Assembly: GCA_023657465.1 (NCBI GenBank)
Contig: JAGTJX010000003.1
Coordinates: forward strand, 738,830-802,829
Source of the DNA: Lysobacteraceae bacterium
GTDB lineage: Bacteria > Bdellovibrionota > UBA1018 > JAGTJX01
Direction: 5' to 3'
Length of the DNA: 64,000 nt
The position numbers were made by a program, and so were the translations under genes. Each line of letters starts with the position of its first letter. Position 1 is the stretch's first letter. Positions 53,174 to 63,116 of the stretch are shown piece after piece. Below the pieces are notes generated by a model. It was not told the origin of the DNA. It did not search any database and saw only the letters and a list, made by a program, of their open reading frames with translations.

Positions 53174-53986
53174 GTGATTTTTACACACAATGACTATAAG
53201 TCGTTTCTGAAGAACGCTTTGGTCGAGAAACAGAAGAGAAACCCCAAGTACTCGCTCAGAGCAATGGCGAAACACTTACGGTTGCAGCCTTCCCTTCTCT
53301 CAAGCATTTTGAGCGGAGATCGCGAACTGACTGAAAACAATGCTCCAGGAGTCGCCGAGCGCCTAGACCTCTCCCCCATTGAGTCTGAGTACTTCCTTCT
53401 CCTGGTGCAGTATTCACGCTCAAAGAACCCAGTCGTCAAACAATCTATTCTCAAACAAATCGAACAAAAGAACCCTCAATTGAGACGATCCTATGACCTC
53501 TCGATTGATCATTTCCTCAATATTTCTGAATGGTTTCAAATCGTTGTCCTTAATTGGCTCCGTATTCCTGGCAAATCTCAAAACCCACAAGATATTGCGA
53601 AGGCTATTGGAATTCATAGCTATGAAGTCGAAGATGCACTCAATCGACTGGAAAGACTCGAACTCATTGAGCGCGGAACCCAAAGTCGATTCAAAGTAGT
53701 CCATGACCGCACCCTTACTCAATCGAAGACTGACAACGCCGCAATTAAAAAGTTCCATAAACAGATGCTTCAAAAAATCATAAACGCACAAGATGAGGTC
53801 TCACCTCAAGAGCGATTCACGGGAACAGAGACTCTCAACTTATCTCGATCTCAAGTAGGCGCAGCTACAGAAATCATCGAAGAATGTTTTTCAAAGTTAT
53901 TAGAATTGGCGAAGAAACCGACCGCTGAATCTGATGTTTATCATGCGGGGATCTTCATGGTTCCTATGACCCAATCAAAAGCTTAA
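53174..53986 (+). CDS. TIGR02147-family putative regulator
   Basis: 270 aa from GTG. The family hallmark is an N-terminal YKSFLKNALVEKQKRNPKYS-like segment, an HTH (SLRAMAKHLRLQPSLLSSIL, SGDRELTENNAPGVAERLDL) and a middle winged-helix-like part (about 105-170). The family was described from Fibrobacter and Bdellovibrio-type genomes, where its role is unknown. It lies directly before secreted-protein genes, so control of those genes is plausible. The upstream repeats are candidate binding sites. Confidence 0.85.
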   Translation: MIFTHNDYKSFLKNALVEKQKRNPKYSLRAMAKHLRLQPSLLSSILSGDRELTENNAPGVAERLDLSPIESEYFLLLVQYSRSKNPVVKQSILKQIEQKNPQLRRSYDLSIDHFLNISEWFQIVVLNWLRIPGKSQNPQDIAKAIGIHSYEVEDALNRLERLELIERGTQSRFKVVHDRTLTQSKTDNAAIKKFHKQMLQKIINAQDEVSPQERFTGTETLNLSRSQVGAATEIIEECFSKLLELAKKPTAESDVYHAGIFMVPMTQSKA

Positions 53987-53993
53987 ACGCGAA

Positions 53994-55190
53994 TTGAAGA
54001 GTCTTCGCTTCTGTTTCATGGCAGGAAAGCTAGTTAAAGAGAACACCAGGGATCGCGAGAGCATTGCCGCAGTTTACGAAAATGCCGGCGCTACAGAACT
54101 AGTCGCTATTCGGGTGAATCGATATGTTTATATAGACGAGGCTTTGAGTGAAGAGCTCACTCCTAGATCACGCGCACTGATGTTCGTACACGAAACCATG
54201 CACTCATATCTGGACTGGGAAACTCCAATGAGAAACTTCAAGCTAAAAAACATGGTAAGACAGATCTCAGAAATCGCGAAAGGCAATATCCGTAAGCGCT
54301 CGAAGCTTCACTATATTGTCACTGCAAACGACATCGAACTTCCGATGTCTCATGAACTCATCGATGTTAATCGTGGGTTTATTGAATTCTTCTCGATGAA
54401 CGATGCAGAACAAGAACACTATTTTAATTCCATCACAAATTATCAGAGTCAATTCGCACCTAAATCGAATGAGTTCTGGGATTCACTGAGCGCTGCTGAC
54501 CAAAGAGATCTTGTGTTGTTCAAAACACTCAGTCCTTATGTTTGGCTCATCCAAACTCAGTGTCAGGAAAATAACTGGCCTGTGTTTACACGATTGGTAG
54601 GCTTCGAAAATGTAGGCCAATCAGAAGACACCTTGATCTCCTGTCTCTCTGGTCTAGGTAATGACTGGTCATCCATGAATACTGTCATCGCCATAGCCGA
54701 AGAACACTCATGTACTGAGACAAGATTAACAAAATACCTTCAAGATTTGAGTAACAAGAGCGTCTACATCGACAAGGCTAGGATTGTAGCTAGTCCAGAG
54801 CTCTTAAGATTATTTGGTATCGCATCAAGTGAATCTCCAAAAACAGTCCTATCCATGGAAATCAAACCTACAACTGAACTTCCAAGTGAACTCGTTGGCT
54901 TAATCAAGCTCATGAGCCTTGCAGTACTCTCTTCTCAGGAAGCATGGGTGAATGAGAAAATTATAGGTAGCCGAGCTTTTGATGACGCCATAGGAGTAAA
55001 GAAGCTTATTCATCAGCTAGATTATTCTAAATTCTATGTACCAGTCGAAAGAGAAAGAGAGTATGCACGTGATCATCTGATTATACTGCATGATCAACTT
55101 ACGTCTCAAATAGTAAAAGAATTCGCTAAAACACTTGGCAATGAAAAAGCAAAAACTATGGGTGAACAAATCAAGAAAAGGACAAACTAA
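53994..55190 (+). CDS. HExxH-containing protein without signal peptide
   Basis: 398 aa from TTG (53994), with a possible later ATG (MAGKLVKENTRD) at 54018. HETMHSYLDW (His66, Glu67, His70) is a zinc-protease-like motif at a helix start, preceded by the strand IRVNRYVYIDEALSEELTPR. The rest is mostly helical. Such proteins usually carry a signal peptide; here none is visible, so the N terminus may be lost. Only 7 bases separate it from the regulator gene. Metal binding and activity are inference. Confidence 0.6.
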   Translation: MKSLRFCFMAGKLVKENTRDRESIAAVYENAGATELVAIRVNRYVYIDEALSEELTPRSRALMFVHETMHSYLDWETPMRNFKLKNMVRQISEIAKGNIRKRSKLHYIVTANDIELPMSHELIDVNRGFIEFFSMNDAEQEHYFNSITNYQSQFAPKSNEFWDSLSAADQRDLVLFKTLSPYVWLIQTQCQENNWPVFTRLVGFENVGQSEDTLISCLSGLGNDWSSMNTVIAIAEEHSCTETRLTKYLQDLSNKSVYIDKARIVASPELLRLFGIASSESPKTVLSMEIKPTTELPSELVGLIKLMSLAVLSSQEAWVNEKIIGSRAFDDAIGVKKLIHQLDYSKFYVPVEREREYARDHLIILHDQLTSQIVKEFAKTLGNEKAKTMGEQIKKRTN

Positions 55191-55192
55191 AA

Positions 55193-56437
55193 ATGAAGAT
55201 CATTAAACTGATAACAACTTACTTGTTAATTACTTCTCCATCATTCGCACAGAGCCCAGTAGGAGAAAGTCAGAAGCTCATGTCGCAAATCGGAGTGACA
55301 ACAGAGTTTATCAAATCTGCTTCTAAAAAGTGGGTTGATGACACAGCCAAACAAAAACAAAATGCTCACTATGATTACATGTTAGCAGTACAGAGAATTA
55401 ATGCCAGACTAGAAAAAGCACTCTTAAAATACGAGTCTCAGTTTCAAACTCATGTACTTCCTACCATCCAAGAACATTTGAATCTACTTGAGTCTGTTCA
55501 CAACTTCTCAGGTTACAGCTCTGCCCAGAAATCAAATCAACTTGGAATCTTATCCGATGGATTCCGTGGAGTGTTAAATAATGGACTACAAAGTGAAATA
55601 GATAACATTCAGTTTGAGCTGATCTCTCAAGCGTTGTCACCTACTGTAACCGTAAGCACACTTAACTTAGAGTATAATTCGAATGACTATACTCAGTCTT
55701 CGATTCAAAATCTCATTAGATACGGTAAAAATTCAGTTTTTACGAATTACTACAGTCATGAAAAGATTCTGTACAATCTCATTAATGATACCACTAAGTT
55801 TATTGCTTTTAGAGATTTGTTTATGGACTATTGTGTAAGTCAGAGTTGCTTCGCACTACTCTCAGCTGATATCTCTGGAATGCTTGATTCATTCAAAAAA
55901 ATAGTAAACGACGATCTGACATTCCAAGTCTCAAATCATTCAGCAGTTACACTTCGTAACTCTTATTTTCCAAAAACCAATAGCAATGACAATAATTATT
56001 ACTACCTTGGTGATGGTCTCACTAGCATGCCGCCTTCAGCCTATTATGCGAATATTCCTTATTCTATATCTGAAAAGGAATATGAGATCAGAAAAGACGA
56101 GCTCAAAACGCAAGTTAAGAAAAACTTTGAAGCTTTTATTCCAGCTCTTAGAGAAAAAGTAAGTACACTGCTATCGAATACGATAAGCTATGATTAAATC
56201 TGCAGAGACAAAAGAGCAGAATTAAAGAAGGTAAGAATCTTTCAAGATCTTCTTTGCAAATTACCTACAGATGACTTCAGAGAAGATACTTGCCTTACAG
56301 GGGCTGAGACTTACTCCATCATTGAAAGTAAAACAAATTGGTTCTTAAACCAAAAATCTTACATCAGAAAAGAATGCGGTGGTTCGAAGGGTTTTCAAGA
56401 AAAGCTAATGAATATCTTAAAAACATCAGGAGTTTAA
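55193..56437 (+). pseudogene. Secreted protein gene interrupted by in-frame TAA
   Basis: A signal peptide (MKIIKLITTYLLITSPSFAQ) and a helical extracellular region run to a TAA at 56195-56197. The same frame continues without shift for 79 codons (ICRDKRAELKKVRIFQDLLC and more, with a CGG and C-containing end) to TAA 56435-56437. The continued part has no good start codon or ribosome-binding site, and its end places the AGGAG of the next gene at the right distance. The full protein would be about 413 aa. It starts two bases after the HExxH gene. The truncated 334-aa form may still be made. Confidence 0.65.
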
Positions 56438-56438
56438 A

Positions 56439-56816
56439 ATGACATTTATTTTTTTAGTTTACATAACAGCAACGAGCTTCGCTCAAGCCCAAGAAGGAGA
56501 CTTCATCTGTAATGCGATTTGCGTTCGCTCTGACGTCTACCTCTCATCGAAGACCACTCCGGTTTCAGGCTGGAGCGCCAGTAGTGACGACGAAGCTTAT
56601 ACAGAAATGAAATCAAACTGTCCTCACGGGCTACTAGTAATATCGATAGACCGCTCCTCCAACGTTATTGTGAGACGATCACATTGGAAGTACTCCCATG
56701 CGAGAACACTGGATATCGTAGGAGCTACCCCCAAGAACTCATGTGATCCAGTCCGAATGAACAATGAACTATCAAATGGCATTCGGTACATTGGAAATGA
56801 AAGAGTCGGAGGATAG
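56439..56816 (+). CDS. Small secreted Cys-containing protein
   Basis: 125 aa. A signal peptide (FIFLVYITATSFAQA) is followed by a domain with CNAICVRSDVYLSS, SASSDDEAYTEMKSNCPHG and NSCDPVRMNN, four cysteines probably in disulfides. No family recognised. AGGAG lies seven bases before the ATG. It is the last gene of the TIGR02147-led cluster. Confidence 0.62.
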   Translation: MTFIFLVYITATSFAQAQEGDFICNAICVRSDVYLSSKTTPVSGWSASSDDEAYTEMKSNCPHGLLVISIDRSSNVIVRRSHWKYSHARTLDIVGATPKNSCDPVRMNNELSNGIRYIGNERVGG

Positions 56817-56824
56817 TTTTAGAA

Positions 56825-57349
56825 TTAATCTCTAAGTACGATTTTACGCCTCATTTCAAATAATACCGGATCAGTCATTTCTCTAATCGTTGAAATCAAA
56901 GAGCGTATTACTGAATCATGGCCTTCTAGTCTTCTTTCTAGTTCATTTAACTTTGAAACAAACTGTTGATGGGTTTTAACGAACTCCCTCAATTGAATAA
57001 ACGCTCTCACCACGAAAACACTCGTATGAAGTGCCTTTTGGGAGTTAAGTACGTTAGCGGCCATAATCGCGCCATACTCAGTAAAAGCATAAGGTAACTT
57101 ATTGGAATATTTAATCTTTTTGAGGTGGTCACAAATTGTGACCACCTCACTCTTCTCGATTTCAGTTAAACGAAACATAAAGTCTGAAGGAAAACGCTCA
57201 AAATTTCGTTTTATCGCTTGGTTCAATGCTTTTGTTTTCACACCGTAGAGTCTTGCCAGATCAACATCTACAGTTACTCTTTGATCTCGAATCGTTTGGA
57301 TGAGATTTTCAATTCTTTCACTAGGATTATCAGTTGGAGCCTTGTTCAT
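56825..57349 (-). CDS. ORF6N-domain protein
   Basis: 174 aa. Residues 10-95 match the ORF6N domain (VTVDVDLARLYGVKTKALNQ, KRNFERFPSDFMFRLTEIE, LPYAFTEYGAIMAANVLNS), a DNA-binding module of phage antirepressors and host proteins. A coiled C terminus follows. It stands alone with no other phage genes nearby, so it may be a captured phage regulator. Confidence 0.87.
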   Translation of the reverse strand: MNKAPTDNPSERIENLIQTIRDQRVTVDVDLARLYGVKTKALNQAIKRNFERFPSDFMFRLTEIEKSEVVTICDHLKKIKYSNKLPYAFTEYGAIMAANVLNSQKALHTSVFVVRAFIQLREFVKTHQQFVSKLNELERRLEGHDSVIRSLISTIREMTDPVLFEMRRKIVLRD

Positions 57350-57450
57350 AAGTAGTCAGTACAGCAATTTGCGTGCCTGTTTTTTCTGGGATTTTTTAAC
57401 ACTTCTGACCAAGATTCAGACTTAATGTCTCGAACTCAACCTATAAACTT

Positions 57451-59838
57451 CTAAAACCCAAACGCCTTCTTGAGATCTCCGACCTTCTTAGCAGCATCGT
57501 TTCCTAAATGCTTCTTAGCTAGCTCTTCGGCTTGTCTTGCAGCTTCGGCCTTCGCTCTGCCTTCAGCAGCTCGGCCAATGTTTGCTGTAGCTACACGGAT
57601 GAAGTGTTCAGGAACATCAGCGTACTTGTAGCATGGCTTCATCATCGTGCAACCGACAGACATCGGGAACTGCACAGGTTGTGACTGACCTTCTGCTAAT
57701 ATGTGCTGAACATTCGTGCCTGCAACATCTGCAGAGATCCCGAAGAGGCCAGTCATATGGTAGCGATCAATGATCTTCCACTTCGCATCGATACCGTAAT
57801 CAATCAGGTTAAGAACAGTAGCGCCTTCGATATCGACACCTTGATTCGGTTTTACCTTCGCTACGAAGTTAGGAGCGTTGAACTTGCCTCCAGCAATCGT
57901 GAAGTCTGAAGACATGAGTTCATATCCAGACTCACCTTCTGGAAGAGAATTGATCTTCTTGCCCTTAGCTTGTGGAATTTTATCGCCTAGACGGGCGAGA
58001 GCCCCATTAAGGGCCTCTCGTATCATCTTATTCACATCAATGGTTGCAAAAGAAGCTTGAGCGATTTTCATTTGGCCAGTGAACTTAAGGGAGTTGAGCA
58101 TCTTGATCTTATTGAAGCTCTCACCACTGCCGTTCATCTTGAAATCGACTTTGCCGAGTACGGTGTTCTTGAAGGTTGCGTACTGAGACTCAACAGACTT
58201 CTTGAGATTGAGGCCTGAGACTACTGTATCCATCTGATACGTGGGAGCCTTAGGCTTCAAATCCACTCTCATTTTGCCACTGATTGAACCATCCCAGAGC
58301 TTCATCTTGAAAGACTCGACTCCTGCTGAGAGATCCTTGAATACAAACTTGGTATCAATGTCTGTCATCTTCACATCATAGAACTTAATAAGTGGGATAG
58401 AGGCACTCACCTGCATTGCCATTCCACGCATCATCTCGCTCATCTTCATCGGAGCAATCATCGCATCGTAATCAGGTAAGCCACCCGCAGTTGCGCCTGA
58501 ACCACTTGCAATAGAAGCTGCATCAGAAGCTCCAGACTGAGACGACGAGTCCATCTTAGGCATTTCGATCAATTGATCGAAGTCCATGCCCTTATCACTC
58601 GTGAAGTTCATCGTGATTTGAGGTTTTTTAAAATTTATGACTTTCCCTGAAACTTTAAGATCATTGCCAGGCGCTTGGAACCTCAAGTTCATTGAGTCAA
58701 TTTGATCGGTCTTGAAATGTGCGACGAAGTCCATTTCGGGCTTGGCCTTGAGTTTCGGTGCCTTGGCCTGAAGTTTCAAAATACTAAACTCGCCTGAATA
58801 ATTAAGAGCAGATGCAGGACCTTCTAATTCTGTCTGAAACTTCATGATTCCTGAGAGGTCATATTCCTTCAACATGGGGATCAATTGATTCCATGTGCTT
58901 AAGTCCACATCATTCGATGCCACCGATCCTTTGATATGTGAAGTACCCTGAGCATCTTGTGTGACTGCGATTTTGGTTTTGATTTCGGCATTATGAAATT
59001 GAGCTGAGAGATCTTCGATCACTGCACCTTTAGGTGTAGCCATGAACTTAAGAGTGGCGTGTGCTGCGACTCCAGCCTTCTTCTCGAACATTTCTGGCAT
59101 GCTGATTTTGAGATTGTCTAAATTGAGTACGATCTTGGACCGAAGCTGGAAAAAGTCCATTCCCTTAAGCTCAGGAGTAAACTGTCCTTCGATACGAAAA
59201 GGGCCTTCGACACTGAGGAGTGCGCCCATTTGAGTCTGAAGGTCTGCCCAGATTTGCATCTCAGTGGTCTTAGTGAGTGAAATGTTTTTGAAAACGATAT
59301 TGAGGTCTTTGATTTCGTTTTTGAGATCCATGCTCTCGTCTACAATCTTCACGAGAGTATTGCGAAGCTCGATTCCCATCGCTGCCCGAGTGACGATTGC
59401 AGGAAGCGCGATGCTAGCTTTTGATGATGAAGTTGCCTGCGGTGCTTCTGCACCCGGTTTCACCTTCGACAATTTCATGAGATTTATATTACCAGATTTC
59501 GTACGGTGCACATAAAGATAAGGCTTATCCATCTTGAGAGTGAGCACAGGTGATCCACTGAAGATCGAAGTAAACGGAAGATGGAAAAATGCATCTTCAA
59601 CAGAAAGAATTTTGGTTTTGCTCTGATCATAAATCTTGAGGCCGTCGATTTTGATTTTGACTTGTCCCCAGAGAGAAAGCGAAAGCTTACCTAGCTCTAA
59701 TTTTCCATTTAGATTGTCGTTTGCAACACTCACAATCTCAGGTCGGTACTTATCTACATTCACCACAAGAGGAATGATGATGATTGCGCTTAAAATCAAA
59801 AAGATGAACCCACCGAAAAACAACAGCCCTTTTTTCAT
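57451..59838 (-). CDS. AsmA-family protein
   Basis: 795 aa. N-terminal signal anchor (FFGGFIFLILSAIIIIPLVV) followed by VNVDKYRPEIVSVANDNLNG, the AsmA start, and many beta strands. AsmA-like proteins span the periplasm and are thought to move phospholipids between membranes. The C-terminal part ends with a helical Lys/Ala tail. It starts 10 bases after gatB, so may be cotranscribed with the gat genes. Confidence 0.87.
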   Translation of the reverse strand: MKKGLLFFGGFIFLILSAIIIIPLVVNVDKYRPEIVSVANDNLNGKLELGKLSLSLWGQVKIKIDGLKIYDQSKTKILSVEDAFFHLPFTSIFSGSPVLTLKMDKPYLYVHRTKSGNINLMKLSKVKPGAEAPQATSSSKASIALPAIVTRAAMGIELRNTLVKIVDESMDLKNEIKDLNIVFKNISLTKTTEMQIWADLQTQMGALLSVEGPFRIEGQFTPELKGMDFFQLRSKIVLNLDNLKISMPEMFEKKAGVAAHATLKFMATPKGAVIEDLSAQFHNAEIKTKIAVTQDAQGTSHIKGSVASNDVDLSTWNQLIPMLKEYDLSGIMKFQTELEGPASALNYSGEFSILKLQAKAPKLKAKPEMDFVAHFKTDQIDSMNLRFQAPGNDLKVSGKVINFKKPQITMNFTSDKGMDFDQLIEMPKMDSSSQSGASDAASIASGSGATAGGLPDYDAMIAPMKMSEMMRGMAMQVSASIPLIKFYDVKMTDIDTKFVFKDLSAGVESFKMKLWDGSISGKMRVDLKPKAPTYQMDTVVSGLNLKKSVESQYATFKNTVLGKVDFKMNGSGESFNKIKMLNSLKFTGQMKIAQASFATIDVNKMIREALNGALARLGDKIPQAKGKKINSLPEGESGYELMSSDFTIAGGKFNAPNFVAKVKPNQGVDIEGATVLNLIDYGIDAKWKIIDRYHMTGLFGISADVAGTNVQHILAEGQSQPVQFPMSVGCTMMKPCYKYADVPEHFIRVATANIGRAAEGRAKAEAARQAEELAKKHLGNDAAKKVGDLKKAFGF

Positions 59839-59848
59839 AGTCCTACTC

Positions 59849-61315
59849 TCAACCTTTCAGTTTCTTCTTCACAAGATCTTGGAGCATGCCTGGATTAGCC
59901 TTGCCGCCCGTAGCTTTCATGGCTTGGCCAACGAAGAACCCTATTAGCTTCTCCTTGCCCGCTCTGTAATCTTGAACATTCTTCTCATTCTCAGCGATGA
60001 TCTTGTCGATGATGGGCTCAAGAGATGAAGTATCACTCATCTGTTTGAATCCGTGCTTCTCTACTACTGAGGAAACATCGCCACCCTCAGTCCAAAGAAT
60101 CGTGATGATCTGCTTCGCCATGGAGAAAGAAACACTATCATCGCTGAGTAGTTTGGCAATCTCTCTGATTTGTTTTGCAGAGACTTTTGAACCTGTGATG
60201 TCTAAGTCCGCATCATTGAGGAGTCTTGCAAGTTCACTGGTAATGAGATTTGCAACCTTCTTGCCTAATTCTTTAGAGTTCCCAATGCCACCCAGGCTCT
60301 CTTCATAGTATTCAGATAGTTTTTTGTCTTGAGTGAGCACAGTTGCATCGTATTTGGACAAATCATAAAGACTGATGAACCTGTCTCGCTTCGCCTGCGG
60401 AAGTTCTGGAAGACTCCCACGAATTGACTCGATTTGCGCTTTCTTCAAAATCAGCGGCGGTAGATCTGGATCTGGGAAGTATCGATAATCATGTGCTTCT
60501 TCTTTGGAGCGCATGGAGAAAGTCTGTCCTTTAGCACTGTCGAATCCACGCGTCTCTTGAATGACCGTGCCGCCAGATTTTACTACTTCGATCTGTCTTA
60601 GGATTTCGTAATCGATCGCCTTCTCTACGAAGCGGAATGAATTGACGTTCTTAATCTCAGCACGAGTTCCAAACTTCTCTACTCCGCGCTTACGAACGCT
60701 CACGTTCGCATCGCATCTGAAATTCCCTTCTTGAAGATTGCCATCGCACACTCCGAGATAAGTTACGATCGCATAGAGAGACTTGAGATAAGCCACAGCT
60801 TCTTCGCTCGATCGCATATCAGGACCACTCACCACTTCGATGAGAGGAACGCCTGCGCGGTTCAGATTCACGAGCGAGTAACCCGACATGTGCAAGTTCT
60901 TTCCTGCGTCTTCTTCAATGTGAATACGTTGAATCGTGATGGTTTTTGATTCTCCATTTTTTAATTCGATTTCCAATTTTCCATGTTCGCAGATCGGCAG
61001 ATCATACTGAGAGATCTGATAACCCTTCGGTAGATCTGGATAAAAATAATGTTTGCGAGAGAACACGCTCTTAGGCCGGATCTCACAACCTGTGGCGAGT
61101 CCTGCTTTGATTGCGAACTCTACGACTTTCTTATTCAGTACCGGGAGCGTGCCAGGTTGAGCGGTATCGACAGGAGAGGTATTCATGTTCACGAGCTCTT
61201 CTCCAACGGATCTTCCACCTTCGGGACGTGAGCGTGCACGAGAGAAAACCTTAGACTCAGTCGCTAACTGAACGTGAACTTCTAATCCAATGACGGCTTC
61301 GAATTCAGATTGCAT
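59849..61315 (-). CDS. gatB: Asp-tRNA(Asn)/Glu-tRNA(Gln) amidotransferase subunit B
   Basis: About 488 aa from ATG 61315 (MQSEFEAVIGLEVHVQLAT), the typical start; an upstream ATG at 61333 adds six residues. Signatures: RSRPEGG, KHYFYPDLPKGYQISQYDLP and HIEEDAGKNLH, and C-terminal YqeY-like helical domain. GatB phosphorylates the tRNA-bound Glu or Asp before amidation. It overlaps gatA by 11 bases. Confidence 0.95.
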   Translation of the reverse strand: MQSEFEAVIGLEVHVQLATESKVFSRARSRPEGGRSVGEELVNMNTSPVDTAQPGTLPVLNKKVVEFAIKAGLATGCEIRPKSVFSRKHYFYPDLPKGYQISQYDLPICEHGKLEIELKNGESKTITIQRIHIEEDAGKNLHMSGYSLVNLNRAGVPLIEVVSGPDMRSSEEAVAYLKSLYAIVTYLGVCDGNLQEGNFRCDANVSVRKRGVEKFGTRAEIKNVNSFRFVEKAIDYEILRQIEVVKSGGTVIQETRGFDSAKGQTFSMRSKEEAHDYRYFPDPDLPPLILKKAQIESIRGSLPELPQAKRDRFISLYDLSKYDATVLTQDKKLSEYYEESLGGIGNSKELGKKVANLITSELARLLNDADLDITGSKVSAKQIREIAKLLSDDSVSFSMAKQIITILWTEGGDVSSVVEKHGFKQMSDTSSLEPIIDKIIAENEKNVQDYRAGKEKLIGFFVGQAMKATGGKANPGMLQDLVKKKLKG

Positions 61316-62765
61316 GGTACACCTCTGTCTCAAATGAATGTGCAGCCTGAAGGAGTCTCTCTTCTTCGAAGTGCGGAGCTAAGAACTGAATCCCAATGGG
61401 GAGCTTCTCTGCGTCTACTCCGCATGGAACGCTGATACCTGGGAGACCCGCAAGAGATGCTGGAATCGTGAGAATATCCATCAGATAAGCTTGAAGCGGA
61501 TTAGAGGACTTCTCACCAAACTTAAATGCCGTCGTTGGCCCTACTGCAGATGCAATGAGATCCACACTCTTAAAAGCTTCATCGAAGTCATTCTTCATCA
61601 GTCTACGTACTTGGCAAGCGCGCTTGTAATAAGCATCGTAATAACCACTTGCTAGAGCGAAAGTACCCAAGAGGATTCTGCGTTTCACTTCAGGTCCGAA
61701 GTTCGCGCGCACACGCTTATAAAAACTCATTGGGTCAGGAGCTTCCACTGCGCTTTGTGGTCTCACTCCGTAACGAACGCCATCGAATCTCGCGAGATTG
61801 GATGAAGCTTCAGATGCAGAGACAAGATAATAAGTTGCGACTGCGTACTTCGAGTGTGGGAGAGAAATATCTACGAGCTTTGCTCCCAAAGATTCAAGTT
61901 TCTTCAGCGATTCACGAACAGATGCTTCAACTTCCATTTGCATTCCATCGACGAAATATTCCTTAGGAATTCCAATGCGAACACCGCTCCAACTCCATTT
62001 GTCTTTGAGTTTACCCAAGTAGTTTCCAACGGAGTTCGGAGCACAGGTTGCGTCCATCTCATCCGCGCCACTCATCACTTGGAGTAATCTTGCGGCATCA
62101 TCTACGTTCTTCGTCATCGGACCGATCTGATCGAGAGAAGATGCAAACGCGATGAGTCCGTAGCGTGAGATTCTTCCGTAAGTGGGCTTAAGTCCAACAA
62201 TGCCGGTGAAACTAGCAGGTAAACGAATCGATCCGCCTGTGTCTGTTCCAAGACTCGCAACACAGAGATCAGCTCCGACTGAAGTCGCAGATCCACCACT
62301 TGATCCCCCCGGAACACGGTCAGGATGTGTGGGATGAATCACGGGTCCAAATGCGGAGTTCTCGTTTGAACTTCCCATAGCGAATTCATCCATATTGAGT
62401 TTACCCAAACTCACAGCGCCTGCGTTCTCTAAACGAATGACAGCAGTCGCTGTGAAAGGCGGAACATAATTCTCTAACATCTTCGACCCACATGTCGTCA
62501 CCACTCCGTCCATCGTGAGCACGTCTTTGATCCCCAGTGGAATTCCAAGTAGAGGTTGCTTCTCGAAACTTCTCTCTCCATCACGAGCGATGATTTCATC
62601 CGCTGTTTTGGCTTGCTTTAAAGCTCTCTCTTCACAAAGCGCGAGATAAGCGTTCGTCTTCGAAGCTTTGATCTTCTTAAAATAATCCTTCGTGAGCTCA
62701 GTGGAGCTCAGCTTTTTAGCTATAAAATCTTTTTGTAATTTTGCGATGGAGTGGTTTTGGTTCAT
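61305..62765 (-). CDS. gatA: Asp-tRNA(Asn)/Glu-tRNA(Gln) amidotransferase subunit A
   Basis: 486 aa amidase. The Ser-cisSer-Lys triad is in GIPLGIKDV (Lys), PGGSSGGSATSVGA (cis Ser) and GTDTGGSIRLPAS (nucleophile). It releases ammonia from glutamine and channels it to GatB. It overlaps gatC by four bases and gatB by 11, giving a gatC-gatA-gatB operon. Presence implies the organism forms Gln- or Asn-tRNA by transamidation. Confidence 0.96.
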   Translation of the reverse strand: MNQNHSIAKLQKDFIAKKLSSTELTKDYFKKIKASKTNAYLALCEERALKQAKTADEIIARDGERSFEKQPLLGIPLGIKDVLTMDGVVTTCGSKMLENYVPPFTATAVIRLENAGAVSLGKLNMDEFAMGSSNENSAFGPVIHPTHPDRVPGGSSGGSATSVGADLCVASLGTDTGGSIRLPASFTGIVGLKPTYGRISRYGLIAFASSLDQIGPMTKNVDDAARLLQVMSGADEMDATCAPNSVGNYLGKLKDKWSWSGVRIGIPKEYFVDGMQMEVEASVRESLKKLESLGAKLVDISLPHSKYAVATYYLVSASEASSNLARFDGVRYGVRPQSAVEAPDPMSFYKRVRANFGPEVKRRILLGTFALASGYYDAYYKRACQVRRLMKNDFDEAFKSVDLIASAVGPTTAFKFGEKSSNPLQAYLMDILTIPASLAGLPGISVPCGVDAEKLPIGIQFLAPHFEEERLLQAAHSFETEVYHAI

Positions 62766-63061
62766 AAGATCGGTGGAACCTTGTATCCTTCGTAAAGTGT
62801 TTCAGGAGCGGATTGAAGAACTTTTGGTTTGCCTTCGCTGTCCACGAATGGAGCGTCAGGAACATCATCTCGAAGGAGGAGTTCCATCTCGTAGGGATGA
62901 ATCATTGGCTCGACTCCATCTACCTTCGCATCACTAATGGCATCGACGTACTTCATCATCTCTTCGAATTGGTTCGTGAACTTCTTCATTTCCTCATCAG
63001 AGAGATCGAGACGTGCGAGATCTGCTATTTTTTTTACCCAAGCTTGGTCTACTTTTAACAT
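62762..63061 (-). CDS. gatC: Amidotransferase subunit C
   Basis: 99 aa. Typical GatC start (KVDQAWVKKIADLARLDLSD) with helices, then VEPMIHPYEMELLLRDDVPD and a C-terminal VPPIL. It stabilises the GatA-GatB complex. First gene of the gat operon. Confidence 0.93.
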   Translation of the reverse strand: MLKVDQAWVKKIADLARLDLSDEEMKKFTNQFEEMMKYVDAISDAKVDGVEPMIHPYEMELLLRDDVPDAPFVDSEGKPKVLQSAPETLYEGYKVPPIL

Positions 63062-63116
63062 TGTGATGACGAGTCTAGTGGATTCGGCGCGTTTAGAGGA
63101 TGCGTCAAATATTCAA

